A stretch of 64,000 bases of DNA from Chitinophaga skermanii (GTDB lineage: Bacteria; Bacteroidota; Bacteroidia; Chitinophagales; Chitinophagaceae), in contig NZ_QLLL01000009.1 in the NCBI RefSeq assembly GCF_003259335.1, positions 1-64,000 on the forward strand, written 5' to 3'. The notes under the pieces were generated by a model that worked only from the letters and a program-made list of their open reading frames with translations, had not been told where the DNA came from and did not search any database. Position 1 is the first letter of the stretch; every line of letters starts with the position of its first letter. Of this stretch, positions 17,601-26,694 are shown piece by piece. A program made the position numbers and the translations under genes.

Positions 17601-17839
17601 TTGCAGTTCGATAAATGCTCTGGATCGTACACATATGTGAATGGTGTTTGTTTTTCCAAGAGCTTTACCACTTGTTCTGCATTCGTTTGTTGCAATGAAA
17701 TTTGCACTTTGTTATTAAGCGATTTGTATGATTGCGCGAACAGCGCCACGGGAGCCAAGCAGCACAGCAGGATACACAAAGAGTAGGTTTTAAATGGCAC
17801 GACAATTCCAGTACAAAATCCCTTTGTAGATTTTTGCAT
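14633..17839 (-). CDS. TonB-dependent receptor with STN and carboxypeptidase-like domains
   Basis: 1068 residues. After an N-terminal export signal come an STN (secretin/TonB short) domain (about 38-112), a CarboxypepD_reg-like domain (about 130-210: GTITGKVVDNKNEGLPGVTV), a plug (about 230-345, with GLSERYNQAMLNNQIMP and EFGGGLVEVNT) and a 22-strand barrel ending in the C-terminal aromatic TFSATFTYNF. The STN domain means the receptor can signal through a FecR anti-sigma, and such a gene (17926) lies just upstream. It imports an unidentified ligand across the outer membrane using TonB energy. The beta-helix lipoprotein gene follows after 66 bases. Confidence 0.93.
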   Translation of the reverse strand: MQKSTKGFCTGIVVPFKTYSLCILLCCLAPVALFAQSYKSLNNKVQISLQQTNAEQVVKLLEKQTPFTYVYDPEHLSNCKLQTVKFPNNTLGEVLDYLDQSAPIDIDYNDNTVAIRKGKQTSKAIEENGTITGKVVDNKNEGLPGVTVLVNGSQGTVTSVDGSYTIPLPPGKYTVEYRYISFTTQRVTDVLVAALQNTPLNIVMAASKNALKEVVVTANFQRSSVEGLYALQKNNAGITDGISADLIARTPDKNVGEVLKRVSGLATVDNRYVVIRGLSERYNQAMLNNQIMPSTELNRKNFSYDVIPTSLIENITVIKTLTPGMSAEFGGGLVEVNTLDVPTRNFLNIGIGASYNDNTTGKNFRLMGFDGREYWATPSKQRDFAGKLNWNSRAGMIKAFDASPKNTAVQNSWGINQWSAQPSSNYRIALGRTMKMNNGQAGLVAGFSYRNNLNTQDIQSTRAGFINDLSVLKNPELMNNSKRYLFNTNMSGLVGLGFRNAQHKVSLNGIMIRNLDQSMQLGSGQISSVDKMAIYDITAQTELYQAQLKGDHALGKKGMKLKWWGSYTYLDRKKPDNHEALADYMHATDEVPGELLNVGSIGSSMISVGSLRWWSRAVENNLGWDASLSMPFTFKLGNQTVNNTVKGGYGGWTKDRKFYVMNLANAASPGEKYPYLGDVFAAPYLDSIFVNQFGDDMNKTAVLHSVYGMLDHKLGDKLRLVWGLRGEYINLNRLNEQVIPKVKALLGSGYKNDIDMSALFELEPNWHLFPSANLTYSLTQKINLRLAYAKSIVRPDLREYAYFREFDFELGGDYQGGMIRSTLIDHYDFRFEYYPKPGEVMSVSLFYKYLKNPLEIYKEGINRQYSLYNNHSATNTGIELELRKSLAFTNVPVIRNLSVYGNFTYLDAYVTQLHFTYFPDNPQDPKKIIVEETKGEREHRPQSGASNFMYNFGLYYDTKPVSLSVMYNKVTNRMYRPSLIYTESLYEQPIESLDAQLAFRMLQRKLELRLNASNLLNSISYIYRNYTQEGGNLVDPSKKDIRYQKDRDVLDYSVKQGRTFSATFTYNF

Positions 17840-17925
17840 ACGTTGTTTAGTTTAAAAATGTTGAAAATGTTTCCTACAGCTGATTCTTCAGCGCAGCCTA
17901 TTGCATATTACTCGGTACGGGTAAA

Positions 17926-18894
17926 TTACTTTTTGATCGATGTTATGATATACGTTCCATTAGTAGTGCGTTGATAATTGAATTGATGAACAAATTGCAA
18001 CGACTTCAATACGTGTTCTAGTGAAACACTCGAGGAAAACTTACCGCTCACTTTCCGATGTATTAACGATTCGTCGTTTAATTGGATGTTAACACCATAG
18101 CGTCCTTGCAGCTTGGCTAATACATCGGCGAGCGTATTTTTTTCAAACAACAATTTTCCATTTTTCCAGTCCATTACTTCTTCTTCATTGAACTGCGTGG
18201 CATGCGCGAGCAAACTTCCTTGTTTAAATGAGAGCATTTCACCGGGCGCTAATACGCGCAAATAATTATGACTGCTACTATCCATTAAACTAATCCCAAC
18301 TTTACCCGATAACAAACTGATTTGCACACTGCCGTCGGCCTTATTGCCGGTAGCGATATTGAATGAAGTTCCCAAGGCGGTGGTAATAACGCCACCTGCA
18401 TGCACCTTGAAAGGTAATTGGCTGTTCTGTGCCACTTCGAAATAGGCTTCACCTTGCAACCACAGTTCGCGTTTCTGCTCGTTGTAGTTCGTAGCATATA
18501 CGAGGGTTGCATGCCTATTCAACCAAACTTTCGAGCCATCGGGCATTATCACGGTTTTTACGTTCGGTTGTGCATTATATAATGTATCGAATGCTTGTGC
18601 TAGTGGTTGCTGAGGCAATTCTTTTTGCGCATGCCAAGCAAACATACCTACGATGGCCGTTACGGCAGCGGCTGCCGCGCCGTAGAACCATGCTTTTTTG
18701 GGTTGTTTATTATGTATTGGAACAACCGGCGTTTCGGGGTTAGCCTTGTGCCATGTTTGTAACAGGAAATGATCTAACCCGGGCGTGCTTGTTTGCTGCA
18801 AGTACAATTCTACTTGTGCTTGTTCTTCAGCAGAGGCAGTGCCTGCAAAGTATCGTTCGAGTATGTGTTGATTTATTTCCATGTTATAAAGCAT
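17926..18894 (-). CDS. FecR family anti-sigma factor
   Basis: 322 residues. The cytoplasmic N-terminus (about 1-67) carries the short sigma-binding region typical of Bacteroidota FecR (RYFAGTASAEEQAQVE). One membrane span follows (about 68-90), then the periplasmic FecR domain (about 120-215: VIMPDGSKVWLNRHATLVYATN, GEAYFEVAQNSQLPFKVH) and a C-terminal STN-like DUF4974 domain (about 245-320). It should hold a sigma factor inactive until the STN-type TonB receptor next door signals. The usual sigma gene directly upstream is missing: 18895-19385 has no sigma frame. The nearest ECF gene is at 9309 on the other strand. Confidence 0.93.
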   Translation of the reverse strand: MLYNMEINQHILERYFAGTASAEEQAQVELYLQQTSTPGLDHFLLQTWHKANPETPVVPIHNKQPKKAWFYGAAAAAVTAIVGMFAWHAQKELPQQPLAQAFDTLYNAQPNVKTVIMPDGSKVWLNRHATLVYATNYNEQKRELWLQGEAYFEVAQNSQLPFKVHAGGVITTALGTSFNIATGNKADGSVQISLLSGKVGISLMDSSSHNYLRVLAPGEMLSFKQGSLLAHATQFNEEEVMDWKNGKLLFEKNTLADVLAKLQGRYGVNIQLNDESLIHRKVSGKFSSSVSLEHVLKSLQFVHQFNYQRTTNGTYIITSIKK

Positions 18895-19300
18895 CTTTCG
18901 CGCTAAAATTTCCTGCTTACAATAAGAGTACGTTTCAAACGACCAATTGTACCAATCAAAAATTGGAGTTCACAATTTGGTAACATGTATTTGGTTGCTG
19001 CCCTCTAGGAAGATGCATGTAATGGATTGATTTTGCGACTATTGTGGTGTATGTAGATAAAAATTGTCCGAAAATGAGACAAACCGTCCACTATCGAAAA
19101 TGCCCATTTTTCAAATACCACACGCCCCTAGTGTTAAAATCATGTGAAGCCGAACTTTTCTTCCTCAAAAATCCCCGCTCAATTCGCCAAAACCCAATAC
19201 AGCAAAGACTTACAAGGCAATCCCCCCGTTTGTCCGCTCTGTACAAAAACGAACACTTTTACATTTTCAGTTTACCGATCATCCGCTAATAACTATTCAT
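18895..19300. other. Divergent intergenic region, no gene seen
   Basis: About 400 bases between FecR (-) and the small secreted protein (+). No sigma-factor-like frame, RNA gene or terminator is visible. Two overlapping short frames on + show no protein character. Confidence 0.5.
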
Positions 19301-19331
19301 TTTACCTACTTTAAAACCGTTCATACCTTTG
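19301..19331 (+). promoter_or_regulatory. Promoter of the small exported protein gene
   Basis: TTTA (19301-19304, for TTTG), a 19-base spacer, then TACCTTTG (19324-19331). It predicts a leader of about 48 bases before the ATG at 19386. Confidence 0.65.
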
Positions 19332-19385
19332 AGTCATCAAACAACAAATACACAAACGCATTCAAAATATTTAAAAATTACTATC

Positions 19386-19763
19386 ATGAAAAACATTATC
19401 ACTTTTATCGCCTTCATCTGCATCGCTACTGTAGCTGCTGCAAACAATAAAAAAATCAACATCGCTAAAGTAGCCACTACTAACACCGAAAAAGTAGCTG
19501 TTAAAAAAGTAAGACAATTCTTTGCTGAAAACGGCACCTTATTAGCCACTAGCCGCTTCATTTCAGATGTTGAATTACCACAAGCTGCTATCGAAACTTT
19601 GATTTTGAAATGCCCTAATGAAAACATCAAAGCAGTACAAGAAATCAATAAACAAGGCAGCAAATACTACATCATTACCTTGGAAACTGAAAGCCGCGTA
19701 AACGTTGTACGTGTAGACGCCGACGGATCTTACCGCGCGATGGAATCTTTCCAAAAATCATAA
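19386..19763 (+). CDS. Small exported hypothetical protein (125 aa)
   Basis: 125 residues with a clear signal peptide (MKNIITFIAFICIATVAAA, cleaved before NNKK) and a mature part of about 105 residues, basic at first, then an alpha/beta PepSY-like layout (QEINKQGSKYYIITLETE, VNVVRVDADGSYR). It is periplasmic or secreted. I do not recognise the family. A further in-frame ATG lies at 19329, but it falls across the promoter and would hide the signal peptide, so I reject it. A bidirectional terminator follows. Confidence 0.8.
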   Translation: MKNIITFIAFICIATVAAANNKKINIAKVATTNTEKVAVKKVRQFFAENGTLLATSRFISDVELPQAAIETLILKCPNENIKAVQEINKQGSKYYIITLETESRVNVVRVDADGSYRAMESFQKS

Positions 19764-19796
19764 TACCCTCTACTTCCGCCAAAAAGTAACATAAAA

Positions 19797-19828
19797 CAAA
19801 ACGGTCTCTACATTGTAGAGACCGTTTG
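19797..19828. terminator. Bidirectional terminator between convergent genes
   Basis: The stem ACGGTCTCTAC / GTAGAGACCGT (19801-19811 with 19815-19825) has a 3-base loop and A/T runs on both sides. It serves the small secreted protein and the permease gene. Confidence 0.88.
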
Positions 19829-19862
19829 TTATTGAAACAGGAAATGTATTGAATTGTATGTT

Positions 19863-21299
19863 TTAAGACGTTTTTTTCGTTTTCATCGCAATGTAGTAGA
19901 AAGGTATACCCAAGATGATAATACCCAAGCCAAAGAGCGCATACGTTGTTTCTGTATATAATAACAACAAGGCCAAGGCAGAAGCCACTACAATATAGAT
20001 CGCCGGTAATACAGGGTAACCGAATGCTTTATAAGGACGTGGCACATCGGGCTGCGTTTTTCTCAACCTGAAAATACCATAAATGGTAAGCACATAGAAT
20101 AATAATACCCCGAAAATCACCAATGCCAATAATTTATTATAGCTACCTGTTAAGCATAAAATGGATGCCCAAATACATTGTAACCACAAACCGTTAGCTG
20201 GTACACTGTTCTTATTTAAAACCGCGGCCTTTTTAATGAATACTCCATCTTCCGCCATCGTATAATACATGCGCGCACCCGCTAAGATTAAGCCGTTATT
20301 ACAACCGAATGTAGAAATCATAATCATTACTGCAATAGCCAATGATCCAACGCCACCGAATATGGCTTGCGCCGCTGCTACACCTACACGTTGGTTAGGC
20401 GCAAAAGCGATTTCATTGAATGGCAATACCGATAAATACATAAGGTTTGTACTCACGTAAATGATGGTCACGATTAATGTACCGAGGAATAAAGAGCGGC
20501 CAATGTTTTTCTGCGGGTTCTTAATTTCTGCAGCGATGAAAGTAACGTTATTCCAAGCATCACTAGAGAAAAGAGAACCTTTCATGGATACTGCAATAGC
20601 ACCTAACAAGGTTAGACCACCTAATGCAACGCTGGAAATAGTACCGGTAGTAGCATCTTTCGTTAATGCTGCTGGAGCCCAAGCATTTACCCAGTTAGCG
20701 TTCCAAATTTCTGCTTTAGCACCCAGTAAGAAGCCAAAAACGATCAACCCAAAGAGCGATAATAGCTTCGCCAAGGTGAAGATGGTTTGTAACCATTTAC
20801 CGTGTTGCACACCGCGCGTGTTGATGAAGGTGAGTAATACGATGGAGCCTATAGCCACCAATTGCCCAACAGTGATATCCACTATGCCTAGCGGCAATAT
20901 AACGGTGGATTCGCCCAATACGGGGAACACATAATCGGTGTACTTCGCAAATGCCATAGCCACAGCGGCAATAGTACCTGTTTGTATTACACCAAATTGC
21001 GTCCATCCAAATAAGAACGCGATGAAAGGGTTGTAGGCTTCGCGGAGGTAAACGTATTGACCACCCGCACGTGGAAACATCCCGGATAATTCGCCGTAGC
21101 TCATAGCCGCGATAATTGTCACAATGCCCGCTAGCACCCACATAGCCGTTAACCAGCCAGCAGAACCCAAACTATACGCAATCTCCGAGGAAACGATGAA
21201 AATACCCGACCCGATCATAGAGCCGGCTACCAACATGGTAGCATCTAATAAGCCCAGGCTGGGCTTAAATTGTGAATTTTGGTTGATTGTTGTCGACAT
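19863..21299 (-). CDS. Amino acid permease, APC superfamily
   Basis: 478 residues with about 12 membrane spans. The first span carries LLDATMLVAGSMIGSGIFIV, whose GSGIF matches the unwound, substrate-binding part of TM1 in APC/LAT-type carriers. EIAYSLGSAGWLTAMWV follows, and further on FPRAGGQYVYLREAYN and the TM6 region. It imports or exchanges amino acids at the inner membrane; the substrate is not evident. I chose the ATG at 21299 because the longer frame to 21374 adds an unrelated 25-residue extension that would run into the OmpH terminator. The gene stands alone. Confidence 0.92.
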   Translation of the reverse strand: MSTTINQNSQFKPSLGLLDATMLVAGSMIGSGIFIVSSEIAYSLGSAGWLTAMWVLAGIVTIIAAMSYGELSGMFPRAGGQYVYLREAYNPFIAFLFGWTQFGVIQTGTIAAVAMAFAKYTDYVFPVLGESTVILPLGIVDITVGQLVAIGSIVLLTFINTRGVQHGKWLQTIFTLAKLLSLFGLIVFGFLLGAKAEIWNANWVNAWAPAALTKDATTGTISSVALGGLTLLGAIAVSMKGSLFSSDAWNNVTFIAAEIKNPQKNIGRSLFLGTLIVTIIYVSTNLMYLSVLPFNEIAFAPNQRVGVAAAQAIFGGVGSLAIAVMIMISTFGCNNGLILAGARMYYTMAEDGVFIKKAAVLNKNSVPANGLWLQCIWASILCLTGSYNKLLALVIFGVLLFYVLTIYGIFRLRKTQPDVPRPYKAFGYPVLPAIYIVVASALALLLLYTETTYALFGLGIIILGIPFYYIAMKTKKTS

Positions 21300-21352
21300 G
21301 TAGACGAGATGAATAAGCAAGTAAAAGTTACAGGAAGTTGTTGGCGTATGTC

Positions 21353-21392
21353 CAAAAAAAATCCCGGATTTCATTGAAAACCGGGATCAATT
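21353..21392 (-). terminator. Terminator of the OmpH-like gene
   Basis: A 6-7 bp G/C stem (TCCCGG / CCGGGA) around a loop of about 11 bases is followed on the minus strand by a run of eight T's. It lies 30 bases past the OmpH-like stop. Confidence 0.8.
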
Positions 21393-21419
21393 TATAAAAA
21401 CTTTGCGGGTTTCCCCGTA

Positions 21420-22022
21420 TTATTTTTTAGCAGCAGCTTCGTCGTTCAAACCTTTTGTTACAACGTCGGTGATGTCGTACGCAGGATCTTTATACAAGAT
21501 GTTGGTACCACCGTCGCGGTAAGAGAAGATATAACCGTAACGCTTATCTGCATTGAATTTCAATAAGAATGAATCCAATTTTTTACGCAATTCGTCGTTG
21601 AAAGATTGTTCTACTTCCATGTATTGACGAGATAACGTTTGGCGTTTTTGTTCCAAGTTTTGGTTTTTCGCCATCAAATCACGTTGGATAGCTTCACCTT
21701 CTGCTTGGGTTAAAGTATTAGCGCGTCTTTGCAAGCTGTTGTATTGTTCTTGTAAAACGCGTGCATCGGCTTGGATTTCGTTATCCATCGCCAATTGTTT
21801 TCTTTCGAGTTCTGCTTTCTTTTGTTTGAAGAATTCGTAATGCGCTTCGAGTGAATCAAGATCTACATAAGCAATTTTTAAACCAGTCGCTGCAGATGAT
21901 GCACTGTCGGACGCAGATTTAGCTGCATTGTTCGCATTGTTGGATTGTCCGCAAGCCATAAAAGTGCCAGCTACGATGGCCATTAAAAACCCGTTTTTCA
22001 CAATTTGTTTTTTAGTATACAT
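21420..22022 (-). CDS. OmpH/Skp-like periplasmic chaperone, lipoprotein form
   Basis: 200 residues. The N-terminus ends in a lipobox-like TFMAC (Cys24), so unlike classical Skp this one may be lipid-anchored. A Ser/Ala/Asn linker follows. The OmpH domain (about 50-190) begins IAYVDLDSLEAHYEFFK and is mostly a long, charged coiled coil (KKAELERKQLAMDNEI ... LEQKRQTLSRQYMEVEQ), ending with the small beta part YIFSYRDGGTNILY. Skp holds outer-membrane proteins unfolded during transit; whether this paralogue does is inferred. It is monocistronic, with its own terminator, between the permease and rpoC. Confidence 0.88.
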   Translation of the reverse strand: MYTKKQIVKNGFLMAIVAGTFMACGQSNNANNAAKSASDSASSAATGLKIAYVDLDSLEAHYEFFKQKKAELERKQLAMDNEIQADARVLQEQYNSLQRRANTLTQAEGEAIQRDLMAKNQNLEQKRQTLSRQYMEVEQSFNDELRKKLDSFLLKFNADKRYGYIFSYRDGGTNILYKDPAYDITDVVTKGLNDEAAAKK

Positions 22023-22222
22023 GTTGATTGTAGATTTTGACTACTGGATTTAGTTCGTAATAAGTAGCTAAAATAAGATTTTCCAGAAAATAAAAAACGT
22101 TAAAAATGAATATTAGTGCGGGTTGGGGCTTTTTTTTAAGAAGATTTTTTATACAGGGCTTGAATTGGGCGCAGGAGGTTAATTTATTATGAAGGATGAT
22201 GGCGTGCAGAGATGATAAAATA

Positions 22223-22252
22223 AAAACGGCCCCTACAAGTAGAGGCCGTTTT
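22223..22252 (-). terminator. Terminator of the rplK-rpoC operon
   Basis: The stem AAAACGGCC / GGCCGTTTT (22223-22231 with 22244-22252) ends in T's on the minus strand, 26 bases past the rpoC stop. Confidence 0.88.
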
Positions 22253-22277
22253 GTATGATGTTTATTCGCTGGGAAGA

Positions 22278-25200
22278 TTATTCTTCTTCATCGAATTGGA
22301 ATACTTCTTTCGTAGAAGATAAGATATCGTATTCTTCTTTAGAACCTACGATCATGTTTTCGAATTCGCGCAAACCAGTACCTGCAGGGATGAGGTGACC
22401 AGTGATAACGTTTTCTTTCAAGCCGAGCATATCATCCGTTTTACCGTTGATAGCTGCAGATGATAATACTTTCGTAGTTTCTTGGAACGAAGCTGCAGAG
22501 ATCCAGCTGTGAGTACCAAGAGATGCTTTGGTGATACCTAACAACAACGGTGAAGATGTTGCTGGGTTCGCATCGCGGAACTCAACGAGTTGTTTATCTG
22601 AACGACGGAGAAGCGAGTTTTCTTCGCGCACTTGGCGGAGCGTAACGATCTGACCAGCTTTAAGCGTAGTAGATTCACCTGCTTCTGTTACCACTTTCTT
22701 ATCGAAAATGTGGTCGTTTTCTTCGAAGAATTCGAATTTATCGGTTGTATCACCTTCCAAGAATCTTGTATCACCTGGATCTTCGATGGTTACTTTACGC
22801 ATCATTTGACGCACGATTACTTCGATGTGTTTATCATTGATTTTCACACCTTGTAAACGGTAAACCTCTTGGATCTCGTTCACCAAGTACTCTTGTACAG
22901 CGAATGGACCTTTAATTGCCAAGATATCAGCCGGGGTTGTAGAACCATCAGAAAGTGCAATACCTGCTTTTACGAAGTCACCATCTTGTACCAGGATGTG
23001 GCGTGTTAATGGCACCAAGTATTTCTTGATTTGACCTTCGCGGCTTTCGATGATGATTTCACGGTTACCACGTTTGATGTTACCGAATGCAACCACACCA
23101 TCAATTTCAGAAACGATAGCTGGGTTAGATGGGTTACGCGCTTCGAACAATTCAGTTACACGTGGGAGACCACCCGTGATATCTCGGAGTTTACCGAGTA
23201 CACGTGGGATCTTAACGAGTACTTGACCTGATCTAACGGTTTCACCTTCTTCGATAACGATGTGAGAACCTACCGGTAAGTTGTAAGATTTCAATTCCTT
23301 GTTACCTTCTACAACAATTGACGGGATCTTGTTTTTATCTTTTGTTTCGATAACCACTTTCTCGCGGTGACCAGTTTGTTCATCGGCCTCTTCGCGGAAT
23401 GTGATACCTTCAATGATACTGTCGAAACGAACTGAACCAGGAATTTCAGAAACGATAACGGCGTTGAACGGATCCCAAGTACAGATCACGTCGCCTTTCG
23501 CAACTTTCTGGCCGTCTTTCACTAACAATGTAGAACCGTAAGGAACGTTGTTTGTGATCAACAAGCGATCGTTTTTAACATCCATGATACGTACCTCACC
23601 AGTACGACCGATAACAACATGTACTTTATCACCCTCTTTGTTTTCGAACACGGTTGTTCTCAAACCATCGAATTGGATGGTGCCATCGAATTTAGCAGTA
23701 AGCGTAGATTCTACTGAAGCAGAACCCGCAACACCACCCACGTGGAAGGTACGAAGTGTTAACTGTGTACCTGGCTCACCGATTGACTGTGCAGCGATGA
23801 TACCTACAGCATCACCTCTTTGTGCAGTGTAACCTGTTGCCAAGTTTTTACCGTAACATCTTACGCACACACCACGACGGCTTTCACAAGTTAATACAGA
23901 GCGAATTTCAACCGTGTCGATTGAACTGTCTTCGATACGTCTTGCTACGTCTTCCGTGATTTGTTCGCCGGCAGCTACGTATAATTCTTCGGTAAGTGGA
24001 TCGTACACATCGTGTAATGATGTACGGCCCAAGATACGATCGTATAATGGTTCAACGATCTCTTCATTATCTTTCAATGCTGAAGTAGCGATACCACGTA
24101 ATGTACCACAATCTTCTTCATTAATAACTACGTCTTGAGCAACGTCCACAAGCCTACGTGTTAAGTAACCCGCATCCGCCGTTTTCAAGGCCGTATCCGC
24201 AAGACCCTTACGAGCACCGTGCGTAGAGATGAAGTAATCCTGTACGTTCAAACCATCTTTAAAGTTCGACAAGATCGGGTTTTCGATGATCTCGCTACCT
24301 GTAGAACCAGATTTACGAGGTTTAGCCATCAAGCCCCTCAAACCAGCCAACTGTTTGATCTGTTGTTTTGAACCACGCGCACCAGAATCCAACATCATGT
24401 ACACAGAGTTGAAACCTTGTTTATCGGTTGCTAACTCGCGGATCAATGTTTCTGTTACTTTGGTATCTACCCTCGACCAGATATCGATGATTTGGTTATA
24501 ACGTTCGTTGTTGGTGATAAGACCCATGTTGTAGTTGTCCCAAACTTCATCAACCTCACCTGCAGCGCTATCAACCATTTGTTGTTTCACTTCAGGAATG
24601 ATAAGGTCATTGATGTTGAACGACAAACCACCACGGAATGCCGTACGGAAACCGAGTTGTTTAATATCATCCAAGAACTTAGCTGTTTTAGGAATATCAG
24701 TGTATTTAATGATATCACCGATGATTTCCCTTAACGATTTCTTAGTAAGCAATGCGTTTACATAACCGGCTTCTCTTGGTACGTGTTGGTTGAACAATAC
24801 GCGACCTACAGTCGTTTCGATTAATTTGTAAGCAAGCTCACCGTTTGCTTCTCTCACCCAAGTTTTCACTTTGATGTGAGCGTGCAAGTCTACCCTGTTC
24901 TCATTGTGTGCAATGATTACTTCTTCCGCTGAGTAGAAGGCTTTACCTTCACCTTTCACGATTTCAGTAGGTGTAGATTTTTTACCCTTAGAAATGTAGT
25001 ACAAGCCGAGTACCATGTCCTGTGAAGGAAGGGTGATTGGCGTACCATTCTGAGGGTTCAAGATATTGTGAGAAGAAAGCATCAACAATTGTGCTTCCAA
25101 AATTGCGGCATTGCTCAAAGGAACGTGTACCGCCATTTGGTCACCATCGAAATCGGCGTTGAACGCAGAACATACGAGTGGGTGTAATTGAATAGCTTTA

Positions 25201-26573
25201 CCTTCTACTAATTTAGGTTGGAACGCTTGAATAGATAAACGGTGCAACGTTGGGGCACGGTTTAACATCACTGGGTGACCTTTCAATACGTTTTCCAAGA
25301 TATCCCAAACCACCGCTTCTTTGCGATCTACTAATTTCTTAGCAGATTTAACGGTTTTTACGATACCTCTTTCGATCAATTTACGGATGATGAATGGTTT
25401 GAACAATTCAGCCGCCATATCTTTCGGTAAACCACATTCGTGGAGTTTCAATTCTGGACCTACTACGATTACAGAACGACCAGAGTAATCCACACGTTTA
25501 CCTAACAAGTTCTGACGGAAACGACCTTGTTTACCTTTCAATACATCAGATAATGATTTCAAAGCGCGACCACCTTCAGCTTTCACCGCGTTCGATTTTC
25601 TTGAGTTATCGAACAACGAGTCAACCGCTTCTTGTAACATACGTTTTTCGTTACGTAAGATTACTTCCGGTGCTTTAATCTCGATCAAACGTTTTAAACG
25701 GTTGTTACGGATGATTACACGACGGTATAAGTCGTTTAAGTCGGAAGAAGCGAAACGACCACCATCCAATGGAACGAGTGGGCGTAACTCTGGTGGAACA
25801 ACTGGGATGTATTGCATAACCATCCATTCAGGACGGTTTTCTACGCGTGTATTTGCTTCACGGAAAGCTTCTACAACGCTCAAACGTTTTAACGCTTCAG
25901 CTTTACGTTGTTGAGAAGTTTCTGTAGCTGCTTGGTTACGAAGTTGGTAAGAAAGGCCATCCAAATCAATTCTGGATAACAACAATTCTACCGCTTCAGC
26001 ACCCATTTTAGCGATAAATTTATTCGGATCTTCATCCGGTAAGAGTTGGTTATCTTTTGGTAAAGTATCCAAGATATCCAAGTATTCTTCCTCGGTTAAT
26101 AAATCACCGTGGTTAAGACCTTTCTCTTGTTTGATACCAGATTGAATAACAACGTATCTTTCATAGTATACGATTGTTTCCAATTTCTTAGATGACATAC
26201 CTAAGAGGTAACCAATTTTGTTTGGCAACGATTTGAAGTACCAAATGTGTACTACAGGCACTACCAAACGGATATGTCCCATTCTTTCGCGACGAACTTT
26301 CTTTTCAGTCACTTCCACACCACAACGGTCGCACACGATACCCTTATAACGGATACGTTTATACTTACCGCAATAGCATTCGTAATCCTTTACCGGACCG
26401 AATATTCTTTCGCAAAATAAACCATCACGTTCCGGCTTGTAAGTACGGTAGTTGATAGTTTCAGGTTTCAACACTTCACCATAAGAACGCTCCAAGATTG
26501 CATCTGGAGAAGCAAGACTAATGGTAATGCTGTTAAAATTTGATTTAGGACGATTTTCTTTCTTGATGGCCAT
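22278..26573 (-). CDS. rpoC: DNA-directed RNA polymerase beta' subunit
   Basis: 1431 residues, normal for Bacteroidota. The N-terminal zinc ribbon is CYCGKYKRIRYKGIVCDRC (starting near residue 66). The catalytic NADFDGDQM starts at Asn471, with the Mg-binding aspartates 473, 475 and 477. The second zinc site (CESRRGVCVRCYG) and the trigger loop/bridge helix region (QSIGEPGTQLTLRTFHVGG) are all present. It is the last gene of the operon, 121 bases behind rpoB, and is followed by a strong terminator. No inserted or missing domain is apparent. Confidence 0.99.
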   Translation of the reverse strand: MAIKKENRPKSNFNSITISLASPDAILERSYGEVLKPETINYRTYKPERDGLFCERIFGPVKDYECYCGKYKRIRYKGIVCDRCGVEVTEKKVRRERMGHIRLVVPVVHIWYFKSLPNKIGYLLGMSSKKLETIVYYERYVVIQSGIKQEKGLNHGDLLTEEEYLDILDTLPKDNQLLPDEDPNKFIAKMGAEAVELLLSRIDLDGLSYQLRNQAATETSQQRKAEALKRLSVVEAFREANTRVENRPEWMVMQYIPVVPPELRPLVPLDGGRFASSDLNDLYRRVIIRNNRLKRLIEIKAPEVILRNEKRMLQEAVDSLFDNSRKSNAVKAEGGRALKSLSDVLKGKQGRFRQNLLGKRVDYSGRSVIVVGPELKLHECGLPKDMAAELFKPFIIRKLIERGIVKTVKSAKKLVDRKEAVVWDILENVLKGHPVMLNRAPTLHRLSIQAFQPKLVEGKAIQLHPLVCSAFNADFDGDQMAVHVPLSNAAILEAQLLMLSSHNILNPQNGTPITLPSQDMVLGLYYISKGKKSTPTEIVKGEGKAFYSAEEVIIAHNENRVDLHAHIKVKTWVREANGELAYKLIETTVGRVLFNQHVPREAGYVNALLTKKSLREIIGDIIKYTDIPKTAKFLDDIKQLGFRTAFRGGLSFNINDLIIPEVKQQMVDSAAGEVDEVWDNYNMGLITNNERYNQIIDIWSRVDTKVTETLIRELATDKQGFNSVYMMLDSGARGSKQQIKQLAGLRGLMAKPRKSGSTGSEIIENPILSNFKDGLNVQDYFISTHGARKGLADTALKTADAGYLTRRLVDVAQDVVINEEDCGTLRGIATSALKDNEEIVEPLYDRILGRTSLHDVYDPLTEELYVAAGEQITEDVARRIEDSSIDTVEIRSVLTCESRRGVCVRCYGKNLATGYTAQRGDAVGIIAAQSIGEPGTQLTLRTFHVGGVAGSASVESTLTAKFDGTIQFDGLRTTVFENKEGDKVHVVIGRTGEVRIMDVKNDRLLITNNVPYGSTLLVKDGQKVAKGDVICTWDPFNAVIVSEIPGSVRFDSIIEGITFREEADEQTGHREKVVIETKDKNKIPSIVVEGNKELKSYNLPVGSHIVIEEGETVRSGQVLVKIPRVLGKLRDITGGLPRVTELFEARNPSNPAIVSEIDGVVAFGNIKRGNREIIIESREGQIKKYLVPLTRHILVQDGDFVKAGIALSDGSTTPADILAIKGPFAVQEYLVNEIQEVYRLQGVKINDKHIEVIVRQMMRKVTIEDPGDTRFLEGDTTDKFEFFEENDHIFDKKVVTEAGESTTLKAGQIVTLRQVREENSLLRRSDKQLVEFRDANPATSSPLLLGITKASLGTHSWISAASFQETTKVLSSAAINGKTDDMLGLKENVITGHLIPAGTGLREFENMIVGSKEEYDILSSTKEVFQFDEEE

Positions 26574-26694
26574 TTGTGAGCTTTTAGCTGTGAACCGTTA
26601 GCGTTGCTATTGGCACTAAAATTTTTTCCCTGGAGAACCTATATAAAATCTACCAGCCATAAGCAGTGCTGCTTATAGCTGGTAGCTGAAAAGA

